Of a DNA stretch of 64,000 nt, positions 9,653 through 18,567 are shown in pieces (positions within the stretch are counted from its first letter, which is position 1; each line of letters opens with the position of its first letter). Made by a program: the position numbers and the translations under genes. Below the pieces are notes generated by a model. It searched no databases. It was given only the letters and a program-made list of their open reading frames with translations, and had not been told where the DNA came from. The stretch comes from Hyphomicrobium_A sp963726795 (lineage in GTDB: Bacteria > Pseudomonadota > Alphaproteobacteria > Rhizobiales > Hyphomicrobiaceae), in NCBI GenBank assembly GCA_963726795.1, contig CAVSDD010000006.1, positions 620,001-684,000 on the forward strand. Direction: 5' to 3'.

Positions 9653-11090
9653 ATGAGGAAATTGAGCCTTAGCGCCCTGGTGGCGGCGGGCCTGCTGGTA
9701 GGCGGTCTCTCCGCTGGCAGCGCGTCCGCGGCCGACCTCGGGGGGAACTGCTGCGCAGATCTCGAAGAGCGCATCGCCGAGCTTGAAGCCACGACCGCTC
9801 GAAAGGGCAATCGCAAAGTATCGCTGACCATCTCTGGTTGGGTCGGTGAGCAAGCTATGTACTGGGACGACGGTTTCGAGAAGAACCTTTACATAACGGG
9901 TCTCGGCACCACGCTTGCGACGAACGTCAAGTTCACGGGCCAGGCGACTATCGCGCCAGGTTACTACGCCGGCTACGTGCTGCACTTGGAAGCGATCGAC
10001 TTTGAACTCACTCACGATCGACCAGGGCGTCCGTGGTGCTCTCGGCTTCGGAGCCCAGGGTCCTTCGGTCGACAACTTGACCCAGAACGGCAGCCTCGTC
10101 GGACCGACGGTCTCGGTGCTGCAGTCCTTCTGGTTCTTGAAGAGCGATCATCTCGGCAAAGTGTCTATCGGACGCCAATCGCAAGCGTCGGATAACACAG
10201 CCATCCTCGTGGACGGATCGGGCTCGCTCGTTCCGGCAAACTGGGTGGCCTTCGACACCAACGCCTTCCAGGTCTTCTTTAAGAACGGGACTGGATCCGG
10301 TCTTATCTGGGGTGCAGCTGGTTCGTGCCGTGGCATGGGCGGCGCCTGGGGTGACTGCAACGGCTTGACCCGTAACGCAATCCGTTACGACTCGCCGACT
10401 TGGCAGGGCTTCTCGGTTTCGGCTGACTATGGTGACGACGACTTCTGGGACGTTGCAGCTCGCTACGCTGGCGAATGGAACGGCGTGAAGCTGTCGGTTG
10501 CCGCTGCCTACAACCAGTGGACGGATGGCAACAACTGCAACACGCAGGCTGCTGCTGGTCCCGCCAACGCTGTGGTCACCGGTTTGGGCGTGGGTTGCAT
10601 CTCGGGCTCGAACTTCCTGAGCGGCAGATATCCCGATCCCGGCATGTCTGACTACTTCCAGATTGGTGCCTACGTTGAGCACGTCCCGACCGGTCTCTGG
10701 GGCTTGATCGACTACGGCAAGCTGGATGACAACTTCTCCTTCGCTCCGGCTACCGAGACTTGGTACTTCAAGGCTGGTCTGCGTGAGCGCTGGTCGCCTC
10801 TGGGTCACACGGTCCTGTACGGTGAGTATCTCACCAACAACGACGGTGCGATCTTCGGTGACGCAGCTTGCGCCGGCGGCACTGGTGGAGCGGCCAACTG
10901 CTCCAACAGCTCTGAGCTGAAGGTTTACGGTCTTGGTGTGGTGCAGGAAATCGACGCGGCAGCGATGTCGCTCTGGTTGTCCTACCGCCACCTCTCGTAC
11001 AGCGACGACATTCCGGCAAACAACACTGCCGCTGTCGGCGGATACGAGGGCTTCCAGTACATCAAGTTCGGCGGCCTGATCAACTTCTGA
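9653..11090 (+). CDS. Outer-membrane porin, paralogue 3 (one-base break)
   Basis: The signal peptide is almost that of paralogue 1 (LSALVAAGLLVGGLSAG...). The mature N-terminus has the same ADLGGNCCADLEERIAEL block, and the barrel ends in KFGGLINF. The frame breaks near 10004, where an extra G splits HLEAIDF from NSLTIDQGV; removing it gives 478 residues. Middle and C-terminal parts are close to paralogue 1 (SFWFLKSDHLGKVS, ASDNTAILVDGSGSLVPANW, VVQEIDAAAMS.WLSYRHL), so 1 and 3 are the closer pair. Tandem ATG codons lie at 9650 and 9653 after GGGAG. Confidence 0.9.
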
Positions 11091-11120
11091 TCGCCGAGCT
11101 TCTATCTCTCTCTTGACTGC

Positions 11121-11156
11121 AGCCGCCCTGGTTCTCCAGGGCGGCTTTTTTCTTTG
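11121..11156 (+). terminator. Rho-independent terminator of porin 3
   Basis: An 11-bp perfect stem AGCCGCCCTGG / CCAGGGCGGCT with a TTCT loop runs straight into TTTTTCTTT. It is the strongest of the three porin terminators. Confidence 0.93.
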
Positions 11157-11267
11157 CTGACACGCCTCGCGTTGTTCGCGAAATCTCCACAGCGCCGGTT
11201 TGCGCAGCTCAACTGCGGTGGCAGTGCGAATCAGTCTGCGTGCTAGCCACGAGTTTCTGGTTGGCGC

Positions 11268-12032
11268 ATGCCGCAGGGGGCGATCATTTCTCTCAGGCGT
11301 CGGGTCTGGATCGCGTCATCGCGCGCGGGCACGCTGCGCATTGCCGCCGCGGGTCTCGCCAGCGCGCTGTTGAGCGGCTGCGCGTATCACGGCGGCGACA
11401 CGGTGGACGCGCATTACCAGCGCTACAGCGCGCGCATGCCGGAAGGCGATCGCGTGTTCGCGTGCAGCGCTTACGGCTGTCGCACACAGACTCCGTTTCG
11501 CTTCACCGACGCCGACATCGCCAAGCTGCAATCAATGATGTCGCCGGCAAAGACCAAGACGGCGGCTGACGAGCGGGCGGCAATACGCGACACACTCGCC
11601 TGGATGGAGCACCGCGTCGACGCCGAGGTCGGCACCGCCAACGATCGCCCAGGCGATGATTTTGGCGGCAGCGGCGATCCGAGCCAGATGGACTGCGTCG
11701 ACGTCGCGACCAACCTGTCGAGCTACATGCTGATCCTCGACAGGCATGGGCTGCTGCGCCACCACACGGTCGGCGGCGTCTACGTCAAGGAGGACTACCG
11801 CAAGGGCGTCTCGGGGTGGACGCACTACGCGGGCATCCTCATCGAGAAGGGTACGACCCAGAAGTTTGCGGTCGACGGCTGGCTGCTGGCGAGCGGCAAG
11901 CCGCCCGAGATCGTCGAGACGCAGAAGTGGTACATCGACGATTCCGACATCCTGATCGGCAAGGGCGGTGAGCCGCCCGTACCCGAAACGACGGGCTCGA
12001 TAACGCCGGCCGGCGCCTCAAAGAAGAACTGA
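11268..12032 (+). CDS. Putative lipoprotein with a possible transglutaminase/papain-like core
   Basis: About 254 residues. A basic N-terminus and hydrophobic stretch lead to a lipobox ALLSGC near residue 38, so the mature protein is probably membrane-anchored. The body holds DPSQMDCVDVATNL, GWTHYAGILIE and FAVDGWLLASG. This spacing of Cys, His and Asp is what one would expect of a transglutaminase-like or papain-fold catalytic triad. That reading is inference from order and context, not a recognised family match. The tail is Pro/Thr-rich. It lies 82 bases upstream of the VWA gene in the same direction. Confidence 0.6.
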   Translation: MPQGAIISLRRRVWIASSRAGTLRIAAAGLASALLSGCAYHGGDTVDAHYQRYSARMPEGDRVFACSAYGCRTQTPFRFTDADIAKLQSMMSPAKTKTAADERAAIRDTLAWMEHRVDAEVGTANDRPGDDFGGSGDPSQMDCVDVATNLSSYMLILDRHGLLRHHTVGGVYVKEDYRKGVSGWTHYAGILIEKGTTQKFAVDGWLLASGKPPEIVETQKWYIDDSDILIGKGGEPPVPETTGSITPAGASKKN

Positions 12033-12114
12033 CACGTCACCCGGGCGCTTTTCGCCGCGCGCACTCCTGCTCCCACCTCTGCTAAGTTGGCGGAGGGCGA
12101 ACAGGACAACGCCA

Positions 12115-13290
12115 ATGTTCACGACCTTCTTTCATGAGCTCAAGCGCGCGGGACTGCCCGTCACGCTGAAGGAATATCTGACGCTGCTGGAAGGGCTCGA
12201 CGCCGACCTTCCCGGCCGCCGCGTCGACGACTTCTACTATCTGGCCCGCGCCTGCCTCATCAAGGACGAGCGCAACCTCGACCGCTTCGACCGCGTGTTC
12301 GGGCATGTCTTCAAGGGCCTCGCCGCGCTCGAGGAAGGCATGCAGGCCGAGATCCCCGAGGACTGGCTGCGGCTGATATCCGAATTGCACCTGTCTGAGG
12401 AGGACAAGCAGCGCATCGCCGAACTCGGCGGCTGGGAGAAGATCATGGAGACGCTGAAGCAGCGGCTCGCCGAGCAGAAGGGGCGACACTCCGGCGGCAA
12501 CAAGTGGATCGGCACGGGAGGGACCTCGCCGTTCGGCGCCTATGGTTACAACCCGGCCGGCGTGCGCATCGGACAAAAGGAAAGCCGCCACCAGCGCGCG
12601 GTCAAGGTGTGGGACAAGCGCGAGTTCAAGGACCTCGACGGCGCCGTCGAAATCAACACGCGCAACATCAAGCTGGCGCTGCGGCGCTTGCGCTTCTTTG
12701 CCCGCCAGGGATCGGCCGAGGAACTCGACCTCGCCGGCACCATCCGCGGCACCGCCGAGAAGGGCTATCTCGACATCCGTCTTGTCCCTGAGCGCCACAA
12801 CGCGGTGAAGGTTTTGATGTTCTTCGACGTCGGCGGCTCGATGGACTGGCACGTGAAGGGGGCCGAGGAGCTGTTCTCGGCAGCGCGCTCCGAGTTCAAG
12901 CACCTCGAGTACTACTACTTCCACAACTGCCTCTACGAGCGGGTGTGGCGCAACAATGCGCGCCGCCGCAGCGAGGGCATGTCCACCTGGGACGTGCTCA
13001 ATACCTATCCGGCCGACTACAAGGTCATCTTCGTCGGCGACGGGTCCATGAGCCCCTACGAGATCACGCACGCGGGCGGTGCGGTCGAGCACATGAACGA
13101 GGAGGCCGGCGCGGCTTGGATCACCCGCGTCACCGCTGCCTATAAGCACTGCGTCTGGCTCAACCCCCTCCCCGAGGAGCACTGGTCCTGGACCCCCTCG
13201 ATCGGCATGATTCGTGGCCTCCTGGCCGACCGCATGTACCCTTTGACATTGGAAGGCCTTGATGCCGCCATAACTGAGCTTATGCGATAG
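12115..13290 (+). CDS. VWA domain-containing CoxE-like protein
   Basis: About 391 residues matching the VWA/CoxE-like family (YehP-type). The N-terminal helical region (FFHELKRAGLPVTLKEYLTL) is followed by a Lys/Glu-rich middle and a C-terminal VWA domain from about residue 235. The MIDAS-like motif is DVGGSMD rather than the classic DxSxS; later elements include YYFHNCLYERVW and VIFVGDGSMSPYE. Relatives are usually encoded next to a MoxR-type AAA ATPase and act as its partner in metal-centre or complex maturation, but no MoxR gene is in this window. Cytoplasmic by appearance. Confidence 0.82.
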   Translation: MFTTFFHELKRAGLPVTLKEYLTLLEGLDADLPGRRVDDFYYLARACLIKDERNLDRFDRVFGHVFKGLAALEEGMQAEIPEDWLRLISELHLSEEDKQRIAELGGWEKIMETLKQRLAEQKGRHSGGNKWIGTGGTSPFGAYGYNPAGVRIGQKESRHQRAVKVWDKREFKDLDGAVEINTRNIKLALRRLRFFARQGSAEELDLAGTIRGTAEKGYLDIRLVPERHNAVKVLMFFDVGGSMDWHVKGAEELFSAARSEFKHLEYYYFHNCLYERVWRNNARRRSEGMSTWDVLNTYPADYKVIFVGDGSMSPYEITHAGGAVEHMNEEAGAAWITRVTAAYKHCVWLNPLPEEHWSWTPSIGMIRGLLADRMYPLTLEGLDAAITELMR

Positions 13291-13462
13291 GTTGTCGAGG
13301 CTTCCGGTGGGGCCTCAAAGGCAATCCCCAACGGCTTTTGGGCGATTGCCCGGCACGCAATTGACGGGACTACAATTGGCGCTAATGTCCGCGCAGCGGG
13401 GGGTTTAGGTGACGCCGAGGATCGAACCCGGGCGGTGCACCGCAAAGACCAAGGGGCTCGCG

Positions 13463-13987
13463 ATGAAGGCCGCACACCTGACGCTCGCGCTCGCCGCGAC
13501 AGCGCTTGCCGGCTGCTCCATGACCTCCGCTTCGTCGGGATTGACGACAGGCTCGCTGTTCAGCAGCGAGGCCAAGGCGACACCCGCTCCCGTCAACGAT
13601 GCGCCCTCGCGCGCCTTCCAGGTCGGCACCGTCTCCGCTCGCGCCGTCAAGTGCGGGTTCAATTTCGATCCGGCCAAGCTCAAGACCAACTATCTAGCCT
13701 ACGAGCGCGCGCTCAGCGGTACCGCCGACATGGCGCGCGTCGAGCGCACATACGACGTCTCGTTCAACGGGGTCGCCAAGGCCGTCGCCGACGAGAAAGA
13801 ATACTGCAGCGATACCAAGACGGCGGCGATCAAGACCGATCTCGCGCGTCATCTCGCGGGCGACTACGCGCCGAGCCCGCCGCCCAAGGCCGAGGCCGAG
13901 GAAGGCCTGTTCTCCGGCTGGGGTAGCGGCGGCGACGACGGCAAGGGCATGAAGAGCACCCTCCCCGGAGATAACTCCAACATCTGA
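13463..13987 (+). CDS. Putative lipoprotein of unknown function
   Basis: About 174 residues from ATG 13463, chosen because AAGGGG lies 7 bases upstream; the frame stays open 18 codons further. The N-terminus MKAAHLTLALAATALAGC is a textbook lipoprotein signal with lipobox LAGC. The mature part has two Cys residues (VKCGFNF and KEYCSDT) and a central helical region, then a Pro/Glu/Gly-rich low-complexity tail. I do not recognise a named family. Confidence 0.68.
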   Translation: MKAAHLTLALAATALAGCSMTSASSGLTTGSLFSSEAKATPAPVNDAPSRAFQVGTVSARAVKCGFNFDPAKLKTNYLAYERALSGTADMARVERTYDVSFNGVAKAVADEKEYCSDTKTAAIKTDLARHLAGDYAPSPPPKAEAEEGLFSGWGSGGDDGKGMKSTLPGDNSNI

Positions 13988-14034
13988 TGGCGCTCGCTTC
14001 AAGCACGGCACTTTGCGCCACTCGCGTATAGCTC

Positions 14035-14397
14035 GTGCAGCAGCTGCTCTGGTTTGAAACGCTTCTGAATTTCTTTGGTGGGCTGGCGCTCGTCGTTGCG
14101 CCCCTCAGCACCATTCGATTGCTCGGCCTGCCCCCTACGCCGACGGGCTTTTGGCCGCGCCTCCTTGGTACGATCCTGCTCGGCATATCCTTCGCGTTCT
14201 TCCTCGAAGGCAGCGTGCCCGGATCGCGCGGCCTTGGCCTTTCCGGCGCTCTGATTATTAACTTTTCGGCGCTCTCAATGATGGCCGCGATGCTGATGCT
14301 GGAGGCCGGTCCTCCCTCGGCACGCGGGCGTGCTTTCATGTGGGCGCTCATCGTGCTGCTGCTCTGGCTCAGCGCGCTTGAATTCGCAAACCTTTGA
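14035..14397 (+). CDS. Small four-helix membrane protein, unknown function
   Basis: About 120 residues starting at GTG 14035. Four hydrophobic segments are visible, near residues 6-28, 41-58, 67-88 and 98-117, separated by very short loops. No signature residues point to a function. It lies 47 bases after the lipoprotein gene and could be co-transcribed with it and the CelD-like gene downstream. Confidence 0.6.
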   Translation: MQQLLWFETLLNFFGGLALVVAPLSTIRLLGLPPTPTGFWPRLLGTILLGISFAFFLEGSVPGSRGLGLSGALIINFSALSMMAAMLMLEAGPPSARGRAFMWALIVLLLWLSALEFANL

Positions 14398-14478
14398 AAG
14401 CTGCCGTGGCACGCCGCTTGCTGCGTTTAGCGAACCAGGTTCACCCTGGAACGCCGCAGAGGCCGATCGGAGTTTCCA

Positions 14479-15756
14479 ATGCGGGGCGCTGCCCTTCACC
14501 GTCCGCGTGAAAACGTGCCAGAACGAGACGATGTCTCCCCTGACCAGGATTTCTGGTCAGCGCAGGACGCGCACCCCTCTGCGCGCCAGGCGCCGGCGCC
14601 GCTCACGTTTGCTCTCGTAACCGACCGCCACGGCTTCGATGCACTTGAAGCCGAGTGGAACGACCTCTTCGAGCGCACCGCCAACGGCGCCCAATTGTTC
14701 CAGGCCTTCGATTGGAACCGGCGCTGGTGCGATCACTATCTTGACCACCGTACCGGCCTTTCGCTCGCGATCGTCACCGCGCGCAGCGCCGGGCGTCTCG
14801 TCATGGTTTTTCCGCTCGCGCTCGAGCGCTCGTTCGGCTTGCACCAGCTCGTATGGATGGGCGCACCCCTCAGCCAGTACGGCGATGTGCTGATCGATCC
14901 GGAAATCGAAGCCGCGCCGTCGCTTCGCGCGGCCTGGCGTTTCATCATCGACCAGCTCAAGCCGGATCTCGTGTGGTTGCGCAAAGTTCGCGATGACGCG
15001 GCTGGTGCTCCCCTGATGCGCGAGATCGGTGCGACCGCCACACAACGGCTTGAGGCGCCTTACATCGATCTGAGCGGCGCCGACACTTTCGAAACGCATC
15101 TGCAGCGGCGCTCGTCGCGCTACCGCAAGCGCCAGCGCGCGGCGGAGAGGCGTCTGGCCTCGCTCGGCCCGGCAAACTATGAGCACCACGCCGAAGGACC
15201 TCCCGCGCGCGAGCAGGCCGCGGCTGCCATCGCACTCAAACGCGCCCAACTCGCGGCCGATGGGGTGCTCTCGCCTGCCGTTGCCGATCCACGCATGGGA
15301 GCATTCTTTGCCGATGCAGCCGATACGGCCGGCGCGGTGCCAAACATGCACGTGGTGTCGCTGACCTCGAACCGCGATCTTGCCGCGGTCGATATCTTCC
15401 TCGGCTGCAAGGACCGCGCGGCCCTGCATGTGGTCACCCACGATCTCGACTATGAAAAAGCGAGCGTTGGATCACTGCTCTTGCAGCACGCCATCGCCGA
15501 GGCCTTCAACGCAGGTTACCGGACGTTCGACTTCCTGGCGCCCGCCGACGATTACAAGATGCGTTGGGCCGACGGAGTTGTGGGTGTCACCGACTGGGTG
15601 CTGCCGCGCTCGCGCAAGGGACGCGCGTTTGCACGGCTCTATCTTGGGCTGGCGCGCCCCACGATAAGGGCTGCGTTCGGCGTCTTGCCGCTGACGGCAC
15701 GTCGCTTCATCGCGCGGCGCTTCTTCCGCCAGGGCGTTGCTTCGCAACCGACCTAG
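14479..15756 (+). CDS. CelD/BcsL-type GNAT acetyltransferase
   Basis: About 425 residues. The region from residue 40 to 380 matches the family annotated as acetyltransferase involved in cellulose biosynthesis (CelD/BcsL, FemAB-like GNAT fold). Landmarks are FQAFDWNRRWCDHY near the N-terminus, LSQYGDVLIDPE, and the C-terminal acceptor-binding stretch GSLLLQHAIAEAF, FDFLAPADDYKMRWADG. Such proteins acylate sugars or exopolysaccharide precursors in the cytoplasm. The first 35 residues are unlike the family and the true start may be downstream. No cellulose synthase gene is nearby. Its stop overlaps the stop of the convergent acyltransferase by 4 bases. Confidence 0.75.
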   Translation: MRGAALHRPRENVPERDDVSPDQDFWSAQDAHPSARQAPAPLTFALVTDRHGFDALEAEWNDLFERTANGAQLFQAFDWNRRWCDHYLDHRTGLSLAIVTARSAGRLVMVFPLALERSFGLHQLVWMGAPLSQYGDVLIDPEIEAAPSLRAAWRFIIDQLKPDLVWLRKVRDDAAGAPLMREIGATATQRLEAPYIDLSGADTFETHLQRRSSRYRKRQRAAERRLASLGPANYEHHAEGPPAREQAAAAIALKRAQLAADGVLSPAVADPRMGAFFADAADTAGAVPNMHVVSLTSNRDLAAVDIFLGCKDRAALHVVTHDLDYEKASVGSLLLQHAIAEAFNAGYRTFDFLAPADDYKMRWADGVVGVTDWVLPRSRKGRAFARLYLGLARPTIRAAFGVLPLTARRFIARRFFRQGVASQPT

Positions 15757-16835
15757 GTCGCAGTACCGAGGCTTTCGTTGCCGGCGCTCACGTTGCCGCC
15801 CTTGAAAAACCTGCGTCCCCATTTTCGCGACGGCTCTTCGACGTAGCGATACGTCAGGTCCGAATAGACGACGAGGATCATGAGATACAAAGCCAGAGCG
15901 AGGCCCTCGTTCTGAATGCCAAAAACCTGCCTTATGTAAGCGGTGAACAGGATCAGAACAGTCACCTGATTGAGGTAGATCGAGTACGAGATCGTGCCGA
16001 GGTGGCTCACCTTGGACAGGAGGTTCGAGATGATCCCCTCCTCGCGCGCAAAGACGGCAACGGTAATTGCGAAAACGAAAGGTGCCGCGAAATCGATATT
16101 TCCGTTCGCTTCGGTGCCACCAAAGATTATGACCGCAATCGCTGCGAGCAGAATTGGTTCGAGATAGCCGACCGGTATCTTCCTGAAGTCCTCGCGCAGA
16201 AAAAGGCGATACGTCAAGACGCCCAGCAGGAACGACGTTGCGCCGCGGATCAACCCGCCATTGATGAAGCCGTAAAAATCGACGGCGTACGCGTCAAGGC
16301 TGTGCAAGTTGAAATAGATCACCAGCAATCCGGCACACGCGGAGAGCAGGAGCAGGTAGCTCGGCGTTTTCCGGCCGATCAGCAGGAACAGAACAACGCT
16401 CACCCAAAACTCGACCGACACAGACCAGTCTGGATAGTTGTAGATCAGGTCGGCGTTGAACCCGACGTTCTCCGTCAGCGTGAACTCTTCAAGAAGGAGT
16501 GCTGGCGGCCCATGGTCGTATTGCGGGAGCCCATGCCACGCCACCCAGGCCGCGCCGAGGAAAGTCAGCAGCGAAAAAATGTGCAGCGGATATAAACGCG
16601 TGAGCCGGCGCCAGATGTAGGCGAGAGATGAAACGCCCTCGCGATTATAAATATAGGTGTGCGCGATGACGAAGCCGCTCAGCACGAAGAAAAAATCGAC
16701 GCCGAGATGTCCGCGCCATAGGGCGACGGACCCTTGCGTCCAGTCGCCGTGGAAGTGGTAGATCGTCACCAGGATCGCTGCGAAGCCGCGCAACGAGTCG
16801 AGGGCGACGAAGCGCACGTTTTCACTCTGTGGCAT
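15753..16835 (-). CDS. Acyltransferase 3 family integral membrane protein
   Basis: About 360 residues with roughly ten membrane helices. The N-terminus has the family signatures LDSLRGFAAILVTIYHFHGD (catalytic His), GHLGVDFFFVLSGFVIAHTY, and RRLTRLYPLH; later SVSVEFWVSV and GTISYSIYLNQ. Acyltransferase-3 enzymes O-acylate surface polysaccharides or lipids, as in OafA or NodX. It faces the CelD-like gene, so the pair may both act on an envelope glycan; that is inference. The substrate is unknown. Confidence 0.88.
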   Translation of the reverse strand: MPQSENVRFVALDSLRGFAAILVTIYHFHGDWTQGSVALWRGHLGVDFFFVLSGFVIAHTYIYNREGVSSLAYIWRRLTRLYPLHIFSLLTFLGAAWVAWHGLPQYDHGPPALLLEEFTLTENVGFNADLIYNYPDWSVSVEFWVSVVLFLLIGRKTPSYLLLLSACAGLLVIYFNLHSLDAYAVDFYGFINGGLIRGATSFLLGVLTYRLFLREDFRKIPVGYLEPILLAAIAVIIFGGTEANGNIDFAAPFVFAITVAVFAREEGIISNLLSKVSHLGTISYSIYLNQVTVLILFTAYIRQVFGIQNEGLALALYLMILVVYSDLTYRYVEEPSRKWGRRFFKGGNVSAGNESLGTAT

Positions 16836-17012
16836 TTGCCCTGCACGCCGAACTTCAATTCTCGCGATGAGGCTAGCGGCGCCGTCCGCGAGCGGCCACG
16901 TCGACGAGGACGCAGTTGGGGGTTTAGGCGGACGTGTTGCGAAGCAGACACGAGCCGCGCAAGCCGCGCGCCGTTAACCGAGATCGCCCGGTCCCTGCCT
17001 TCGGCACTCAGC

Positions 17013-18068
17013 TTAGGTGACGCCCAGCTTCTTCTGCAGGCTCGACGACGACGTCGTGTACTGGAACAGCAGCCGCTTGCCCGGATAGACGTACTTGTGG
17101 GCCTGCTGCGCCATCAGCGCGGCCTCGTGGAAGCCGGACAGGATGAGCTTGAGCTTGCCCGGATAAACATTGATGTCGCCGATCGCGAAGATGCCGGGCT
17201 CGCTCGTCTCGAACTTCGCGGTATCGACTGGGATCAGATTGCCTTCAAGGTTCAGTCCCCAGTCCGCAATCGGCCCGAGCTTCATCGTCAATCCGAAGAA
17301 CGGCAGCATCGCATCGACGGTAAGGCGCTCCTCGCCCGCTTGCGTTTTGACGGTCGCCGCTTCCAGCGCGGTGCCGTTGCCGTGCAGGCCGGTGACCTGG
17401 CCAATAAGCAAGCGGATTTTTTCGTCGTGCACTAGCGCGCGCATTTTCTCGACCGAATGGGGCGCGCCGCGGAACTCGTCGCGACGGTGCAGAAGGGTGA
17501 GGCTCTTGGCCAGCGGCTGTAGATTGAGCGTCCAGTCGAGCGCGGAATCGCCGCCGCCGACGATGAGGATCGACTTGCCGCGCAGCTCCTCCATGCGGCG
17601 CACCGCGTACAGAACCGACTTTCCTTCATAGGTTTCGATGCCCGGCAGCGGCGGACGCTTGGGCGTGAACGAGCCGCCGCCGGCAGCAATGACGACCACC
17701 TTGCATTGGAAGATCTTGCCGCCGTCGGTGTGCAGCCGGAATTTCTGATCGGGCAGACGCTCCAGGCTTGCCACCTGCTCGGTCAAATGGAACGTCGCGC
17801 CGAACGGCTTGATCTGCTCCATCAGCCGGTTGGTGATCTCCTGACCGGTCACCATCGGCAGGCCCGGGATGTCGTAGATCGGCTTGTCGGGATAAAGCTC
17901 GGAGCACTGGCCGCCCGGCTTGTCGAGGATGTCGATGACGTGCGCCTTCACGTCGACGAGGCCAAGCTCGAACACGGCGAACAGTCCGACCGGCCCGGCG
18001 CCGATGATCACGGCATCGGTCTCGATCACGCCGTCCGGAGTCTCGCCTGCCCGTGCGTCCACGCTCAT
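17013..18068 (-). CDS. Ferredoxin-NADP reductase, thioredoxin-reductase type
   Basis: About 351 residues starting at ATG 18066-18068. The FAD-binding GAGPVGLFAVFELG near residue 22 is followed by PGGQCSELYPDKPIYDIPG, then an NADPH-binding IVGGGDSALDWTL and a C-terminal EPGIFAIGDIN. The absence of a CxxC redox pair and the C-terminal aromatic-Ser tail fit the YumC/FNR2 type of ferredoxin/flavodoxin-NADP reductase. It would pass electrons between NADPH and the ferredoxin encoded directly upstream. The frame runs open into the ferredoxin gene and seems to give a fusion, but this is caused by the frame break near 18200. Confidence 0.9.
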   Translation of the reverse strand: MSVDARAGETPDGVIETDAVIIGAGPVGLFAVFELGLVDVKAHVIDILDKPGGQCSELYPDKPIYDIPGLPMVTGQEITNRLMEQIKPFGATFHLTEQVASLERLPDQKFRLHTDGGKIFQCKVVVIAAGGGSFTPKRPPLPGIETYEGKSVLYAVRRMEELRGKSILIVGGGDSALDWTLNLQPLAKSLTLLHRRDEFRGAPHSVEKMRALVHDEKIRLLIGQVTGLHGNGTALEAATVKTQAGEERLTVDAMLPFFGLTMKLGPIADWGLNLEGNLIPVDTAKFETSEPGIFAIGDINVYPGKLKLILSGFHEAALMAQQAHKYVYPGKRLLFQYTTSSSSLQKKLGVT

Positions 18069-18115
18069 TGCTTCCTTGTCCTGTCCGTTGATTTCCGGTC
18101 TCGCCTGCAGCGCGT

Positions 18116-18437
18116 CTAGAACTGCTTGGCCGGCACGCGGACCACGAGGCCGTCCATCTCGGGTGTAATCTTGATCTGACAGCTGAGCCTGCTCGAGTTC
18201 GCGGACATCGAAGGCGAAATCGAGCATGTCCTCCTCCATCTGCGAAGGCTTGCCCGTCTTATCGCGCCATGCCTCGTCGACGTAGACATGGCACGTCGCG
18301 CAGGCGCATGCCCCGCCGCATTCGGCCTCGACGCCCGGCACGCTGCTGTACTTGGCCGCCTCCATGACGGTCATGCCGGCATCGGCCTCGACCACCTGTT
18401 GGCTGTCGTCGGGTTGAATGTAGGTGATCTTGACCAT
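18116..18437 (-). CDS. Adrenodoxin-type 2Fe-2S ferredoxin (one-base break)
   Basis: Repaired length 106 residues. The cluster ligands are visible as ECGGACACATC (C-x5-C-x2-C) and, in the repaired frame, RLSCQIK. The middle motif PSQMEEDMLDFAFDV is typical of the FdxB/adrenodoxin family. Near 18200 one extra base shifts the frame; without it the protein continues NSSRLSCQIKITPEMDGLVV and stops at TAG 18116-18118, 47 bases before the reductase start. As sequenced, the shifted frame has no stop and reads into the reductase. Probably soluble, serving cytochrome P450s or Fe-S enzymes. Confidence 0.88.
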
Positions 18438-18567
18438 GCCGTGCGCCGGCCTCCCTCAAGGATCGGCGCCTGCCGCGCGCCCACGATAGGACGCACCGGA
18501 AATGGGGACCCGTTCGCCTGGGCACCAATAATCGGCGCTGCCAGCAAATTCAAGGGTTGCGGGGCGC

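Noticed and set aside
13409..13440. tRNA 3'-half-like sequence on the minus strand (T-arm-like CCGGGTTCGATCCTCGG).
   Set aside because: No matching acceptor strand or anticodon arm could be found at the right distance on the minus strand, and no CCA follows. Probably chance, though a decayed tRNA remnant is not excluded.
15564..16595. A 343-codon plus-strand frame opposite the membrane acyltransferase.
   Set aside because: Composition is polar and Gln/Arg/Asp-rich with no family match, while the minus frame encodes a clear acyltransferase.
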